Below are positions 44,151 through 53,314 of a DNA stretch of 64,000 bases, one piece after another (position 1 is the first letter of the stretch; each line of letters starts with the position of its first letter). The DNA is from CBDANZ01 sp965197865 (GTDB lineage: Bacteria; Acidobacteriota; Vicinamibacteria; Vicinamibacterales; CAVVIG01). Both the position numbers and the translations under genes were made by a program. The notes beneath the pieces were generated by a model that saw nothing but the letters and a program-made list of their open reading frames with translations, did no database searches and was not told the DNA's origin. The stretch covers positions 1 through 64,000 of the forward strand of contig CBDANZ010000003.1 in NCBI GenBank assembly GCA_965197865.1, read 5' to 3'.

Positions 44151-46112
44151 TCATTCATCCGAGGCAATCAGGCGGCCACGTACACCTTCCACGTGACTCA
44201 CCGTATGCACGTCGAAGTAGAGATTTTCCTGACGCAGATTCTGGACATCTCCTGGGGAGAGCTTGATCGTACCCGACGCTCGCCCTTCCCCTTTCTCTCC
44301 GAGGAGATGGATCATCGGCCCGGGGGCATCAGGCGTGCCGCGGTGAATGTGAGTGCCCAGGACGTCCAGGTCGAGAATACCCGCGACCGACATCGAGTAC
44401 CTTAGCTCCAGCGTGTACCAATCGAATGTGAAGCGAGCCCGGGCGCTGGGACCGATCGCCGCCGAGGCCGCTGGGTCCTCCGCTCCTGTTGTCTCCGCCT
44501 CGAACCTCAAGGGATCCGGCTGATTCACGAGGCTCGGTGTGGTGACAGGCGGACGCCGATGGTGGGTCGCCTGCTCATAGGCATACGCCAGCGTGATCAA
44601 CACGGGTTCGGCAAACGCCCGCCCGAGCAGCTCCACTCCGACGGGCATGCCATCCTCCGCGAATCCAGCCGGCACGGTGACCGCGGGTAGCCCTGAGATG
44701 GCGCTTAGCCTGCAGTTGCTCCCGCCCTGCCGGCTACCAATTGGCGCCGCCGTCTGCCGAATCGTCGGGTAGACAAAGGCATCCAGTGCGTGCTCGTCCA
44801 TCACCTCGATCACAGCGTGGCGAACCTCATCCCGGTTTGCAATCCCCTCCCGGTACTCGTCGGTATCGAGACTCTCCACCTCCATCGTCAATCGATTCGA
44901 ACGTTCAAGCGAGTGATGATAGAGCCCCTTCTCCACGATCTCGTCCAGCGACTTCACAGGCGCACCGGGGGTCCGTTTCAGATAGTCAGCCAGATCGAAC
45001 CCAAACTCCTGGCACGAAACCGAGCTGTCCTCCAGCAGCTCAAGAAAGCCGACCTCCTTGATCTCAACCATTTCCGCACCGTGCGCTTTCATCTCCTCGA
45101 TGGCCGCCTCGATCACTTCTCGAACAGGCTGATCCGCTCGAGACTCCTCCATGAGTTCGTCCAAGATTCCGATCCGTGCTCCTTGCAGGCCGTTCTCGTC
45201 GAGAAACGCGGTGTAGCTCTCGGGAATGTGGCCCTCAGACAGCGTGGTGCTTTCGTCAGCCGGGTCGGGCCCAGCTGTGGCGTCGAGCACGATCGCCAGA
45301 TCCTCCACACTCCGCGTCAACGGTCCACCAATGTCCTGCGTGTGCGAGAGCGGGATGATCCCATCGCGACTCGACAGCCCACGTGTCCCGCGCAGCCCGA
45401 TCAGCGCGTGGTGCGAGGAAGGGATACGGATCGATCCGCAGGTATCACTTCCCATCCCCATAGCTGCAAAGCTCGCCGCTACCGCCGCCCCGGTACCACC
45501 GCTCGACCCCCCTGGGTTACGCGCGGGATCGTACGGGTTCCGTGTCTGTCCACCGAACGAGCTGATCGTCGTAATCCCGCGTGCCAGCTCGTGCATGTTG
45601 GTCTTGCCGAGAATGATCGCACCGGCCTCCTTCAGCTTCTGAACCTGGAACGCGTCATCTGGAGGAACAGAGGTTGCTAGCGCGATCACGCCTCCCGTTG
45701 TCGGCATGTCGGCTGTGTCATAGTTGTCCTTGAGGACGACGGGAACGCCATGCAGCGGCCCCCTTGTGCCGCGTGTCGCGCGTTCCGCGTCGAACGCGTC
45801 GGCCTCGGCCAGCGCGTTCGGGTTGACCGTGATCATCGCGTTGAGCGTCGGCCCCTGCCCGTCGTAGGCGTCGATGCGGGCCAGATACTGCTCGACGAGC
45901 TCTCGAGACGTTGTCTCGCCAGCGTCCAACACCGTCGCTAGTTCAGCGATCGTCTTTTCCATCACGTCGAAAACCGGCTCCACCGAATTTTCCGCACTCG
46001 GCCCACAGCTCCAGGCAACCGTCACACCGATAACAAGGACGAGCAAGGCTCGGATGCCTCGCACGATGCCACTCAACCGGCGCAGCCCGCCATCCCGCCA
46101 CTGGTCAGTCAT
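44151..46112 (-). CDS. Amidase-signature enzyme fused to a CHRD domain
   Basis: 653 aa, exported (hydrophobic N-terminus about 18-35 ending WSCGPS, possibly a lipoprotein). Residues 50-530 form an amidase with the Ser-cisSer-Lys triad: K128 in VVLKDN, GGSSGG at 201-206 and S227 in SDTCGSIR. The last about 130 residues are a CHRD domain (YSMSVAGILDLDVLGTHIHR ... LYFDVHTVSHVEGVRGRL). Such fusions suggest a surface or periplasmic amidohydrolase; substrate unknown. Upstream flank to 46139 contains a small broken ORF. Confidence 0.88.
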   Translation of the reverse strand: MTDQWRDGGLRRLSGIVRGIRALLVLVIGVTVAWSCGPSAENSVEPVFDVMEKTIAELATVLDAGETTSRELVEQYLARIDAYDGQGPTLNAMITVNPNALAEADAFDAERATRGTRGPLHGVPVVLKDNYDTADMPTTGGVIALATSVPPDDAFQVQKLKEAGAIILGKTNMHELARGITTISSFGGQTRNPYDPARNPGGSSGGTGAAVAASFAAMGMGSDTCGSIRIPSSHHALIGLRGTRGLSSRDGIIPLSHTQDIGGPLTRSVEDLAIVLDATAGPDPADESTTLSEGHIPESYTAFLDENGLQGARIGILDELMEESRADQPVREVIEAAIEEMKAHGAEMVEIKEVGFLELLEDSSVSCQEFGFDLADYLKRTPGAPVKSLDEIVEKGLYHHSLERSNRLTMEVESLDTDEYREGIANRDEVRHAVIEVMDEHALDAFVYPTIRQTAAPIGSRQGGSNCRLSAISGLPAVTVPAGFAEDGMPVGVELLGRAFAEPVLITLAYAYEQATHHRRPPVTTPSLVNQPDPLRFEAETTGAEDPAASAAIGPSARARFTFDWYTLELRYSMSVAGILDLDVLGTHIHRGTPDAPGPMIHLLGEKGEGRASGTIKLSPGDVQNLRQENLYFDVHTVSHVEGVRGRLIASDE

Positions 46113-46138
46113 GGGTCTTCCTCCCGCCGTACCGTACG

Positions 46139-46285
46139 TTACAGAAGCTCTACCTGCTGTTCGGGCAGCTCCTGCAGCTTGGCGGGATCCTAGCCGCGCA
46201 ATCGCAAGAGTTCGTCGATGAACGCTCGTTCGAGCTGGCTTTGAGAATCTTCGAAGGTTGGTACGTCAGGACGGTCGGCGGTCAT
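46139..46285 (-). pseudogene. 48-codon small protein with in-frame TAG
   Basis: GGAGGTG precedes ATG 46285; the frame reads MTADRPDVPTFEDSQSQLER, AFIDELLRLRG, then TAG at 46190-46192, then DPAKLQELPEQQVELL and TAA. Both sides look like one short protein whose Tyr or similar codon became amber. The truncated 31-aa product may still be translated. Confidence 0.45.
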
Positions 46286-46304
46286 ACTTCACCTCCAGGA
46301 CGTG

Positions 46305-47063
46305 CTACTGCTTGGGTTTTGTACGTGTCTTCAGGTGGTTGTTGACGCGCAGGACGCCGCTGGTGAACCGGGCGATCGACTCGAGCTCTAGGTACTCGAT
46401 TTGGGACTGGACGACGCCGTAGAGTGAGACGACGCCGTGGTGGACGACGAGGCGGAAGGGCGGGTTGGCGTGGGAGATCCGCTCGAAGTGGATGTTGCCA
46501 AAGATGCGCCTGAAGAGCGCGACGCGAATCTGATCGTCGCCGAACGACGTTGGCAGCGTCACGATCTCGTTGCGGATCTCCTGAACGCCCCGCACACGCG
46601 CAATCTCGTCGGTGATCTCACGGGCCTTGTCCCTGTCGGGCGTCACACTGCCCGTCAGCGTGACGACGCCGTTGCGGATCACGCCGTCAACGTAGTCGAA
46701 GATGGTGTAGTGCAGATAGCCGCCGATAGCCGATCCGATGTTCGACGCCAGGTTGAAGTCGCTCTTCAGCCGGGGCAGCTCGATGTCGCTGACGACCGTC
46801 TCGACGCCGTCGACCTTCAGCGCCCGTTTGATGGCGTCCTGTTTGACCCAGAGGGTCGGCACGGATCCGGAGAGCGTCACCTCGCTGCCGGCAACCGACA
46901 CCGACAGGCGACGGAGCTCCCCTTCCGCCGAGATCGCGCGCCTGACCTCCTCGGCCACGGCCGCCTCCGACCGTTGCACCGCCGCCGCTCCAGCGACCGC
47001 CAGTCCCGGTTGCACGAGGTACAGCGTCAAGGCGCCGACAACGGCAGGTCGAGAGCACACCAT
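46305..47063 (-). CDS. Secreted BON-domain protein
   Basis: 252 aa. Signal peptide (ALTLYLVQPGLAVAGAAA), then three BON-like modules: LRRLSVSVAGSEVTLSGSVP, VIRNGVVTLTGSVTPDRDKA and FRLVVHHGVVSLYGVVQSQI. BON domains bind phospholipid or peptidoglycan-associated membranes; OsmY-like periplasmic stress proteins are relatives. Single gene with its own 5' flank. Confidence 0.85.
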   Translation of the reverse strand: MVCSRPAVVGALTLYLVQPGLAVAGAAAVQRSEAAVAEEVRRAISAEGELRRLSVSVAGSEVTLSGSVPTLWVKQDAIKRALKVDGVETVVSDIELPRLKSDFNLASNIGSAIGGYLHYTIFDYVDGVIRNGVVTLTGSVTPDRDKAREITDEIARVRGVQEIRNEIVTLPTSFGDDQIRVALFRRIFGNIHFERISHANPPFRLVVHHGVVSLYGVVQSQIEYLELESIARFTSGVLRVNNHLKTRTKPKQ

Positions 47064-47602
47064 GGGAGGTCCTTTCGTCGCCTATCCGGTAGTCAAGCAA
47101 AGGCGTCGGGGATCGTCGGGCTCAGCGGCGTCAAACGCGACGGCTAGTGCGGTGACTTCGTACGGCCCGAGGCGAGTGCCGGGGGGTCAGGAGCACTAGT
47201 GGTGAACGCCTGGATTATACGGCTGGGTGCTGAGAAAGTGCGGCTTTGAAGGGAGGGGTCTTGAGTTAAGCTCACACGCATTTGTCGGGAGTTTTTCGGC
47301 ATCGGCTAAGGCCTCACGCAGACGGCGGCGACCTGGGCTAGGTCGCCACCCGTGCTAGATGGCCCGCAGCACCTCTCCCAATCTAACGGTCTCCGATGCC
47401 CCGGCCATGAATGCCAACGAGGCATCGGGCCGCGGCTCGGCAGTCCTTAACCTGCCGATCTCGCCTAAGACCACTTCTTGGCGAGTGAGTCGAGGCCGGC
47501 GCGTGTTGGCGTGTTGCACTCTAGCGCACAAGCTCAATGGACGCAAGCGTCGCGTCCTCCGGAGCGCCTAGTTGAGCCTACTGCTATCCACTACCGCGCT
47601 CT
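47064..47602. other. Intergenic, possible C-terminal remnant on the minus strand
   Basis: Mostly featureless. At 47355-47500 the minus strand reads RRPRLTRQEVVLGEIGRLRT and SLAFMAGASETVRLGEVLRA before TAG, which may be the tail of a lost gene but cannot be named. Confidence 0.3.
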
Positions 47603-48097
47603 TCAAAGTCTGAATAGCAGAACCATTAGGAGGGCAGACGCCAGGCTCGCAGAGGCCGTCCTGAATGAGTTCCATCGATTCCAACGCGGTTCGAAGTCTT
47701 TGCGAGCTGCTGCTTGCGTTGTTTCATCTATAGCATCGACATCTAGAGTTTGTAGCTTGTTATTCAGCGGTATGTTGATTGTGACGGTCGGTAATTGAAC
47801 GCCGAGAAGATAGGCGAATGCGGCGAAGATGATGAGCAGACGCCCAGCGCCATCCAATTGCCCGATGCCAAGCATAGCCCTAGTCACCAAGGCCACAACT
47901 GAACCGACCCAGACCAACATGAAAGTCGGCTGATTATTCTGGATGACGCGGTCCATCACCTGAAAAGCTCGGATGAACTGCCGGTCACTTAGGCTTCTTA
48001 TGCCCGGCATCGTCACTATGGCAAAAGCAAACAGGAAGCCTGCCACCAGGGAACACAGAAACCCAGCCAAGATCAATGCAATCTGAAAGATTCCCAT
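47603..48097 (-). CDS. DUF1772 (anthrone-oxygenase-like) membrane protein
   Basis: 164 aa with four predicted membrane helices (IALILAGFLCSLVAGFLFAF, FMLVWVGSVVALVTRAM, LLIIFAAFAYLLGVQL, ASLASALLMVLLF) and the DUF1772 features FAFAIVTMPGI and TVTINIPLNNKL ... W near the end. The family includes integral-membrane anthrone oxygenases; most bacterial members are uncharacterised. Confidence 0.82.
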   Translation of the reverse strand: MGIFQIALILAGFLCSLVAGFLFAFAIVTMPGIRSLSDRQFIRAFQVMDRVIQNNQPTFMLVWVGSVVALVTRAMLGIGQLDGAGRLLIIFAAFAYLLGVQLPTVTINIPLNNKLQTLDVDAIDETTQAAARKDFEPRWNRWNSFRTASASLASALLMVLLFRL

Positions 48098-48939
48098 GAT
48101 TCCTCGAATCTCTTGAGCGTGGGGCGCACCACAGGAGTTAGCTGCAGCAACTTATCGGGTCGCTTCGCAGCGCGTTACAGCAGTGGATTCAGTAGGAATT
48201 CTTGTAGCGCGGCCAGATTTCAGCCTCCCGCCTGCTCAAGCTGGGTAGCCACGAGCAGTCGTACCTTGGTCGAAGCGACGGCGACAATATACTCCTGGAT
48301 AGTCGCCTACTGACGACTTACAAGGAGCAGGGGCGGTAGGTCACCAGGTCGGCGTTACACAGGACTTATCGGTTCTGGGTGTCGGCCGTCCCGCTTGTTC
48401 GAGTAGGCGACGTTTGCGAGACGAAGTGGAGGGCTGAGTTGGCTGGCCTCATGGGGGTGTTGCCTCCGCCCGCTCCTTGAGCGCCTTATCCATGGTTTCA
48501 AACCCACGTTGAGTGTTCGGGCCATGCTGTTCAACAGCAGGGGGACAAGCAAGCTCCGGAACTGTTCCTGTTGAACGAAGCGCGTCCACGCTCGCCGCGG
48601 GGCCGGCGAGCTTCGAGAACACTGGTCACCTAGACGACCGTGAGTCACGTAGCGCGTAGGTCGCGGCCTTCATCGACCGACAACCGCAGCCACAAATACT
48701 GGCGCGGCGTCGTGGACAACGACTCGAACGGAATATTGGACGGTACCTTTTCTTGACTTCGTGCAAACCGTCGTACCGTAGATTGGCTATTCCGGTCGTG
48801 CTATTCATTCCTGACGTGGATGCGGGAAAGGCTGCCGACTGCTGCGCCCTTTAGCGTGCGGCGAGAGAGTGAGGGCGGTCACGTCGTAATGGGCCAAGCT
48901 GGAAGCCGACGTCGATAGGCATAGTGTGGACTGTTGCTT
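48098..48939. other. 840-bp gap without recognised genes
   Basis: Read on both strands; only short, compositionally ordinary frames were seen, none with a ribosome site or family residues. It may be decayed DNA. Confidence 0.4.
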
Positions 48940-49896
48940 CTACAGCCGCGGTGGCTCACGCTCCCACGCCAGGTAGGTTTCCTCGGGAATAAAATACATG
49001 TGTGCGGTGTAACGTCCCGGTGTCCCGTCCGCTCCTTCGTAGTGCAGTAGGTGAAGGTTGTCGATCGGAGGGATGGGCAACCCGTCTAGAGGCATCGCAG
49101 GCCAGGAGACTCCGGCCTCAAAGTCCTTCTGGGCAAAGGTGTACTCGATGAAGATAAGCTTGCCCGCCGCCTCACCGTAAATCACACCGTCATCCCCAGT
49201 GGCGGTCGGGGGACGACCCCCAGGCTTGCTCAGATCGGTGTAATGGCGTCCCATTCGTGGGCAGAAATAGGTCGGATCCTCTTTGCAAGAGTATACCGAG
49301 AACCTCGGGTGTAGGCTCTCGACCACGGGCAACTCCCCGGCTGACAGTATGTGTCGGGCCGGGCCGGACTGTGAGCGAAAGTGCCAGAGCCAGAGGTACA
49401 GATTGGCATCAGCCGTCGCTCCCTCGACGAGTTCGATCGTGAGGTAATGAGCGGGAGGAAGATCAAGCTCCCGCACGCTCAGACCGTGGAAGCTCTTGCC
49501 CGCCACCAGATCTACTTGACGGACCAGGTAACCGACCGAGACGATGACACCGTCCTCGACGCCGTAGACGACTCCTTGTGTCCGGGCGCCCTTCGTCTTC
49601 CTCGCCCACACGGACAGCGCGTCGAACCCGTGATGGCTATCACCGTCATCGATCCGAAACAGCGGCGTGCCTGCCGCGTAGAAGAGACCGCGGTTGGCAA
49701 GCTCGCTGACCGGACGGTAGCCCGAGGGCAAATCCGTCACGAGTAACGCGACGGCGCCAACGTCAGGCCTTTGGGCGACTGCGCTCACCCCAGACGCTGC
49801 GGCACCAAGCAATGCCGCGACGGCGACCCACGCTGCGAGACAGCCCCGTACTAGATTGAATGGCGCGACCGCCTGCCGTCGATGATGAAGACTCAC
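48940..49896 (-). CDS. Secreted protein of unknown function
   Basis: 318 aa. The N-terminus has a signal peptide (LAAWVAVAALLGAAASGVSAVAQ). The mature part is beta-rich with paired motifs (GVVYGVEDGVIVSVGYLV, DDGVIYGEAAGKLIFIEYTF) and one possible disulfide pair (YSCKEDPTYFCPRMG). The repeated xVxYGxxxGxIxxxxY units suggest two copies of one beta domain. Not recognised as a named family. No close neighbours. Confidence 0.7.
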   Translation of the reverse strand: MSLHHRRQAVAPFNLVRGCLAAWVAVAALLGAAASGVSAVAQRPDVGAVALLVTDLPSGYRPVSELANRGLFYAAGTPLFRIDDGDSHHGFDALSVWARKTKGARTQGVVYGVEDGVIVSVGYLVRQVDLVAGKSFHGLSVRELDLPPAHYLTIELVEGATADANLYLWLWHFRSQSGPARHILSAGELPVVESLHPRFSVYSCKEDPTYFCPRMGRHYTDLSKPGGRPPTATGDDGVIYGEAAGKLIFIEYTFAQKDFEAGVSWPAMPLDGLPIPPIDNLHLLHYEGADGTPGRYTAHMYFIPEETYLAWEREPPRL

Positions 49897-50176
49897 GACC
49901 TTGTATCTCCTCCCCTCTCGAGAATCGGCTAACCAGCTCGTATCACTTTTATCAGATCTGCAACTTCACCGACGCGGTGACGGTCCGAAATGCGCGCCGC
50001 AGCAGCCCTCTCGTTGATTGTCAGGAGTATTTCCACAACGGGCTTGACCACTTGTGACCAGCAAACTAAGGCGCCCACCGTTCAGTCGCCGCGGTGACTG
50101 AACGATCGTCTCGACCAGACAGATGCCGTCACTCCCCCACCGGACCTGGCAGCCGGTTGCCACCCGACTTGTGCCG
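49897..50176. other. Intergenic, nothing recognised
   Basis: 280 bases between the secreted protein start and the Rieske remnant tail; AT-richer at 49940-49970. Confidence 0.35.
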
Positions 50177-50485
50177 TTACACTTCCACTTCGATGGCGCC
50201 GTTCGTGATCCTCACAGGATAAGACGAGACACTCTTGGGAGCCGGGGGCTGGAGCACCTAGCCATCCTTGACATTGAACTGAGCCCCATGCCAAGGGCAA
50301 GTGACGATCCCATTCTGTACCGCTCCTTCGGAAAGAGGTCCGCCCCGGTGCGTGCAGGTATCGTCGAGGGCGAAGACGGTTCCACCGACGCTGAAAAGCG
50401 CGATGCGCTTATCAGCAGCCGTTACCGCCATCGCCTGTCCGGGTGGTAGATCGGCCGCGTCGGCCACCCTCACATATACAGCCAT
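50177..50485 (-). pseudogene. Rieske [2Fe-2S] ferredoxin with in-frame TAG
   Basis: ATG 50485 starts MAVYVRVADAADLPPGQAMA. Cluster ligands are present: C-x-H in DDTCTHRGG and C-x2-H in VTCPWHGAQF. After NVKDG the frame hits TAG (50258-50260), then continues VLQPPAPKSVSSYPVRITNG AIEVEV to TAA, the normal end of NirD-like Rieske proteins. A 75-aa product lacks the last beta strands. A single mutation explains the break. Confidence 0.75.
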
Positions 50486-50728
50486 GTCACAGTTTCTCCT
50501 TGCTTTGACTCATGATGACTCTGTTGAGGCTCACGTGCTCGCTTCTCGCGCGACAGTCACACGGTGGAAGCCGGCCTCGTAGAGTTCTGGCCATGACCGT
50601 CGGCCCAACCGCCTATTCCGTCGAACAGGTCTCCGCCCTCTCCTCAACCAACGACGAGCCAGCTTCCCAGGTGTTGCTTCCGAAGCCTCTTCGTCCTCAA
50701 CCACAGTCCGTTAATGAGGCGTTAAATC
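50486..50728. other. Spacer between mrp and the Rieske remnant
   Basis: 240 bases without a recognisable frame. Confidence 0.35.
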
Positions 50729-52138
50729 TCACGCGGGTTGAACATGTGCTGCCTGTTCGTCGTGCGTCTGCGGCGTTCTCGTACAGACCGGGCAACGGCA
50801 GAGCGCCCGCAAATGCTCGTACGTGTAGATGCCGGTCGAGTGCCCGTCGCTCCAGTGGAAGCGGATCGCGTACCGGCCCGTCGGATCCATCGCGAGCGGG
50901 TGAACGTCTTTCCTAATCGATTCCTCGCGAAGCCGTCTCATCCCCGACCGCTCGTCCACACACCCTGCACAGGGACAGACGAGGCGCAAGGCATAGCCGG
51001 TGTAGACGCTCTCGTGCCCATCCTTCCACACGATCCGGATCTCGGTCGGGGAGGGCTGCGTCATCTCCGCCGGCTCTGGCCGATCGGTGGTCGCCGCGCC
51101 CAGATTGAGGGTGCTCACTCCCGCGGCGAGGTTCTCGGCCACGCGCAAGAAGGCACGGGCACTTGGCGAATCGGGCATCGATTCGACGATGGGGCGTCCC
51201 CCGTCGGACGCAATGCGGATATCTGTCGAGAGGGGGATCTCCCCGAGGAACGGAAAGTCGTTTGCCATGGCGTGCCGCCGGGCGCCGCCGCTGCCAAAGA
51301 TTTCTTCACGCTGGCCGCAGCGCCTGCACTCGAAGCCACTCATGTTCTCGATGAGCCCGAGGATCGGGGTCCGAAGCTTCTTGAACATGAAAATGGCCTT
51401 TTCGGCCACCTGAAAGGCGAGATCCTGCGGCGTCGATACGATGGCCGCGCCGGTAAGCGGGATCTTCTGGCAGAGACTCAACTGGACGTCCCCGGTGCCC
51501 GGGGGAAGATCGACCAGCAGGTAGTCGAGCTCGCCCCAGTCCACGTCGCCGAGAAACTGGTCCACCGTCTTGCTGAGCATGGGACCCCGCCAGATGACGG
51601 CCTCGCCTTTGGGCAGGAAAAAGCCCATCGACATGATCTTGACGCCGTAGTGGACGGGAGGAACGATCTTCTCGCCTCCCGGTCCGGGCGGGATGTTGGC
51701 CCCCATAAGGGTCGGGATACTCGGCCCATACACGTCGGCGTCCATCAAGCCCACTCGCGCGCCAAGCTTCGCGAGGGCGATGGCCAGGTTCGCGCTGACG
51801 GTGGACTTTCCGACCCCGCCCTTTCCGCTCGCGACGGGGACGACGTTTTTCACCAACGGCACCAGCTTGTCCTTCTCCGCCGACTGGGTCGCGCGCACCT
51901 GCGAGGTCATGGTGATGGCGACGTGCGTGATGCCAGGCAGCGAGAGCACGACGCGGCGCGCGTCCTCCTGCATCTGCTCCCGCACGGGGCACGCGGGTGT
52001 CGTCAGCTCGATCGTGAAGGCAACGTTCTCCCCGTCGATCCGGAGGCCCTTGATGAACCCGAGCGATACGATGTCTCGGTGGATGTCCGGATCGTTGATT
52101 GTCGCCAATGCGCTGAGGACCGCCTGTTCGGTAACCAT
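50729..52138 (-). CDS. mrp: Mrp/NBP35 Fe-S carrier ATPase with DUF59 and DUF971 domains
   Basis: 469 aa cytosolic iron-sulfur cluster carrier. Residues 1-90: MIP18/DUF59 domain with ELTTPACPVREQM. Residues about 100-345: ParA-like ATPase with deviant Walker A ASGKGGVGKST, LMDADVYGPSIP, LVDLPPGTGD and the cluster-binding FECRRCGQREEIFGSGGA. Residues about 370-460: DUF971 (GBBH-like N-terminal) with zinc cysteines CPCAGCVDERSG and CRCPVC. Mrp-DUF59 fusions are common; the extra DUF971 tail is found in fewer lineages. It may have served the Rieske protein next door (inference). Confidence 0.93.
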   Translation of the reverse strand: MVTEQAVLSALATINDPDIHRDIVSLGFIKGLRIDGENVAFTIELTTPACPVREQMQEDARRVVLSLPGITHVAITMTSQVRATQSAEKDKLVPLVKNVVPVASGKGGVGKSTVSANLAIALAKLGARVGLMDADVYGPSIPTLMGANIPPGPGGEKIVPPVHYGVKIMSMGFFLPKGEAVIWRGPMLSKTVDQFLGDVDWGELDYLLVDLPPGTGDVQLSLCQKIPLTGAAIVSTPQDLAFQVAEKAIFMFKKLRTPILGLIENMSGFECRRCGQREEIFGSGGARRHAMANDFPFLGEIPLSTDIRIASDGGRPIVESMPDSPSARAFLRVAENLAAGVSTLNLGAATTDRPEPAEMTQPSPTEIRIVWKDGHESVYTGYALRLVCPCAGCVDERSGMRRLREESIRKDVHPLAMDPTGRYAIRFHWSDGHSTGIYTYEHLRALCRCPVCTRTPQTHDEQAAHVQPA

Positions 52139-52304
52139 CTGTCTCTCTTTGTGCCTCCAAGAGTGCGTTTCAAAAGTGACTGACGTGCCTCTTGTCTCGT
52201 GTTCTCCTGTTCCAATAACACCAGTCGAATCAACTCGCGGTCATGAAATACGACTTAATTAATCCTATAATAGCAGACGGTCGGTTTGCATTGTCAACCG
52301 GTGA

Positions 52305-52554
52305 ATAGGCACAGCGTGCTCGCGAGGTACGACAGGCAGTTCGATCCAAGTCCTGATGGCGACAGAATCGCCTTCCTCCCCTTCGATTCGACGGCCAAAT
52401 CCAATTTCTTCCTCTTTGGTGCCGACTACCGGATCAACGAGGGCTTGAACCTGATTCCTAACGTGGAGTGGATCTGCTACGACGCGCCTGATGGCGGGTC
52501 ACGGCCAGACCACAACCTCGTTCCTCGGGTAAAACTTTCTTCTACCGCTTCTAG
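52305..52554 (+). pseudogene. Outer-membrane porin C-terminal fragment, frameshifted
   Basis: VLARYDRQFDPSPDGDRIAF, STAKSNFFLFGADYRINEGL NLIPNVEW then PRV in one frame; one base later TFFYRF followed by TAG gives the aromatic C-terminal beta-signal of a barrel protein. The 5' two thirds are missing. It indicates an outer membrane. Confidence 0.65.
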
Positions 52555-52634
52555 CAAGGCAGGGTGGGCCGGCGGCAGCCAAACAAGCGGGCTACGGAAC
52601 CGGCACGCGATCGGTGAGTCCCTGGAATCCGCTG

Positions 52635-52942
52635 CTAGTTCGCCGCAAAGCAGTAGAACAAGCCGGCGCCGCCGGTGCTCACCAGGTTCTCCTGGCTGCA
52701 CCCGCGACTCGGGTGAGACGAGTTCCACGACCCGTTTCCGCCACCCTGCTTGTCCGAGTGACCGAGCTGCGCCGAACCTTCACCGTTGCTCATCCAGTTG
52801 TTGCAGGTGTGGTCCATGCCATCGGTGTACGCCCGGCCGTCCGGCTGGGAACCCGTCAGTATGTCGTGCTCGTTTGGCGTGTCGCCGATGCCGTTCACGA
52901 CTGTCCCCTGCTCGGTCAGTGAGATCCGCTTACCAAGTGCAT
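52635..52942 (-). pseudogene. C-terminal part of a secreted lectin-like protein cut by IS3
   Basis: Minus strand: ALGKRISLTEQGTVVNGIGD, HDILTGSQPDGRAYTDGMDH, TCNNWMSNGEGSAQLGHSD, SRGCSQENLVSTGGAGLFYC, then TAG-free end FAAN and stop. The paired Cys with CNNW and GLFYCFA resemble C-type-lectin/endostatin-like folds of secreted bacterial proteins. The upstream half lies beyond, or was lost at, the IS3 insertion (right edge at 52943). Confidence 0.5.
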
Positions 52943-52984
52943 TGAACCGTACCGGGTTTCTCGGAGACCTCATTACTTGGGAGG

Positions 52985-53314
52985 ATGGGGTCTATGGGAC
53001 GTCCAAGTCGGTTTTCTCCGGAGGTGCGTGAGCGCGCGGTTCGAATGGTCGAGGAGCATCGCGCCACCCACGCGTCGGAGTGGGGCGTGTTGCAGTCGGT
53101 GGCGCCGAAGCTTGGCTGCACGGCCGAGACGCTACGGAAGTGGGTACGCCAGGCACAGCGTGACGCCGGCTATCGCCCAGGGTTGACGACGAGCGAGCGA
53201 GAGCGCCTCAAGGAACTGGAGCGCGAGGTTCGCGAGCTGAAGCGGGCGAACGAGATCCTGCGGAAGGCGTCCGCGTATTTTGCCCAGGCGGAGCTCGACC
53301 GCCGCGGGAAGTGA
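52985..53314 (+). CDS. IS3 OrfA (HTH)
   Basis: 109 aa with an HTH_Tnp_1 domain (SPEVRERAVRMVEEH, APKLGCTAETLRKWVRQAQR) and a leucine-zipper-like C-terminus (LKELEREVRELKRANEILRK). The stop overlaps the OrfB start by 4 nt, where programmed -1 frameshifting normally makes OrfAB in this family. A related truncated OrfA is at 8812. Confidence 0.9.
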   Translation: MGSMGRPSRFSPEVRERAVRMVEEHRATHASEWGVLQSVAPKLGCTAETLRKWVRQAQRDAGYRPGLTTSERERLKELEREVRELKRANEILRKASAYFAQAELDRRGK

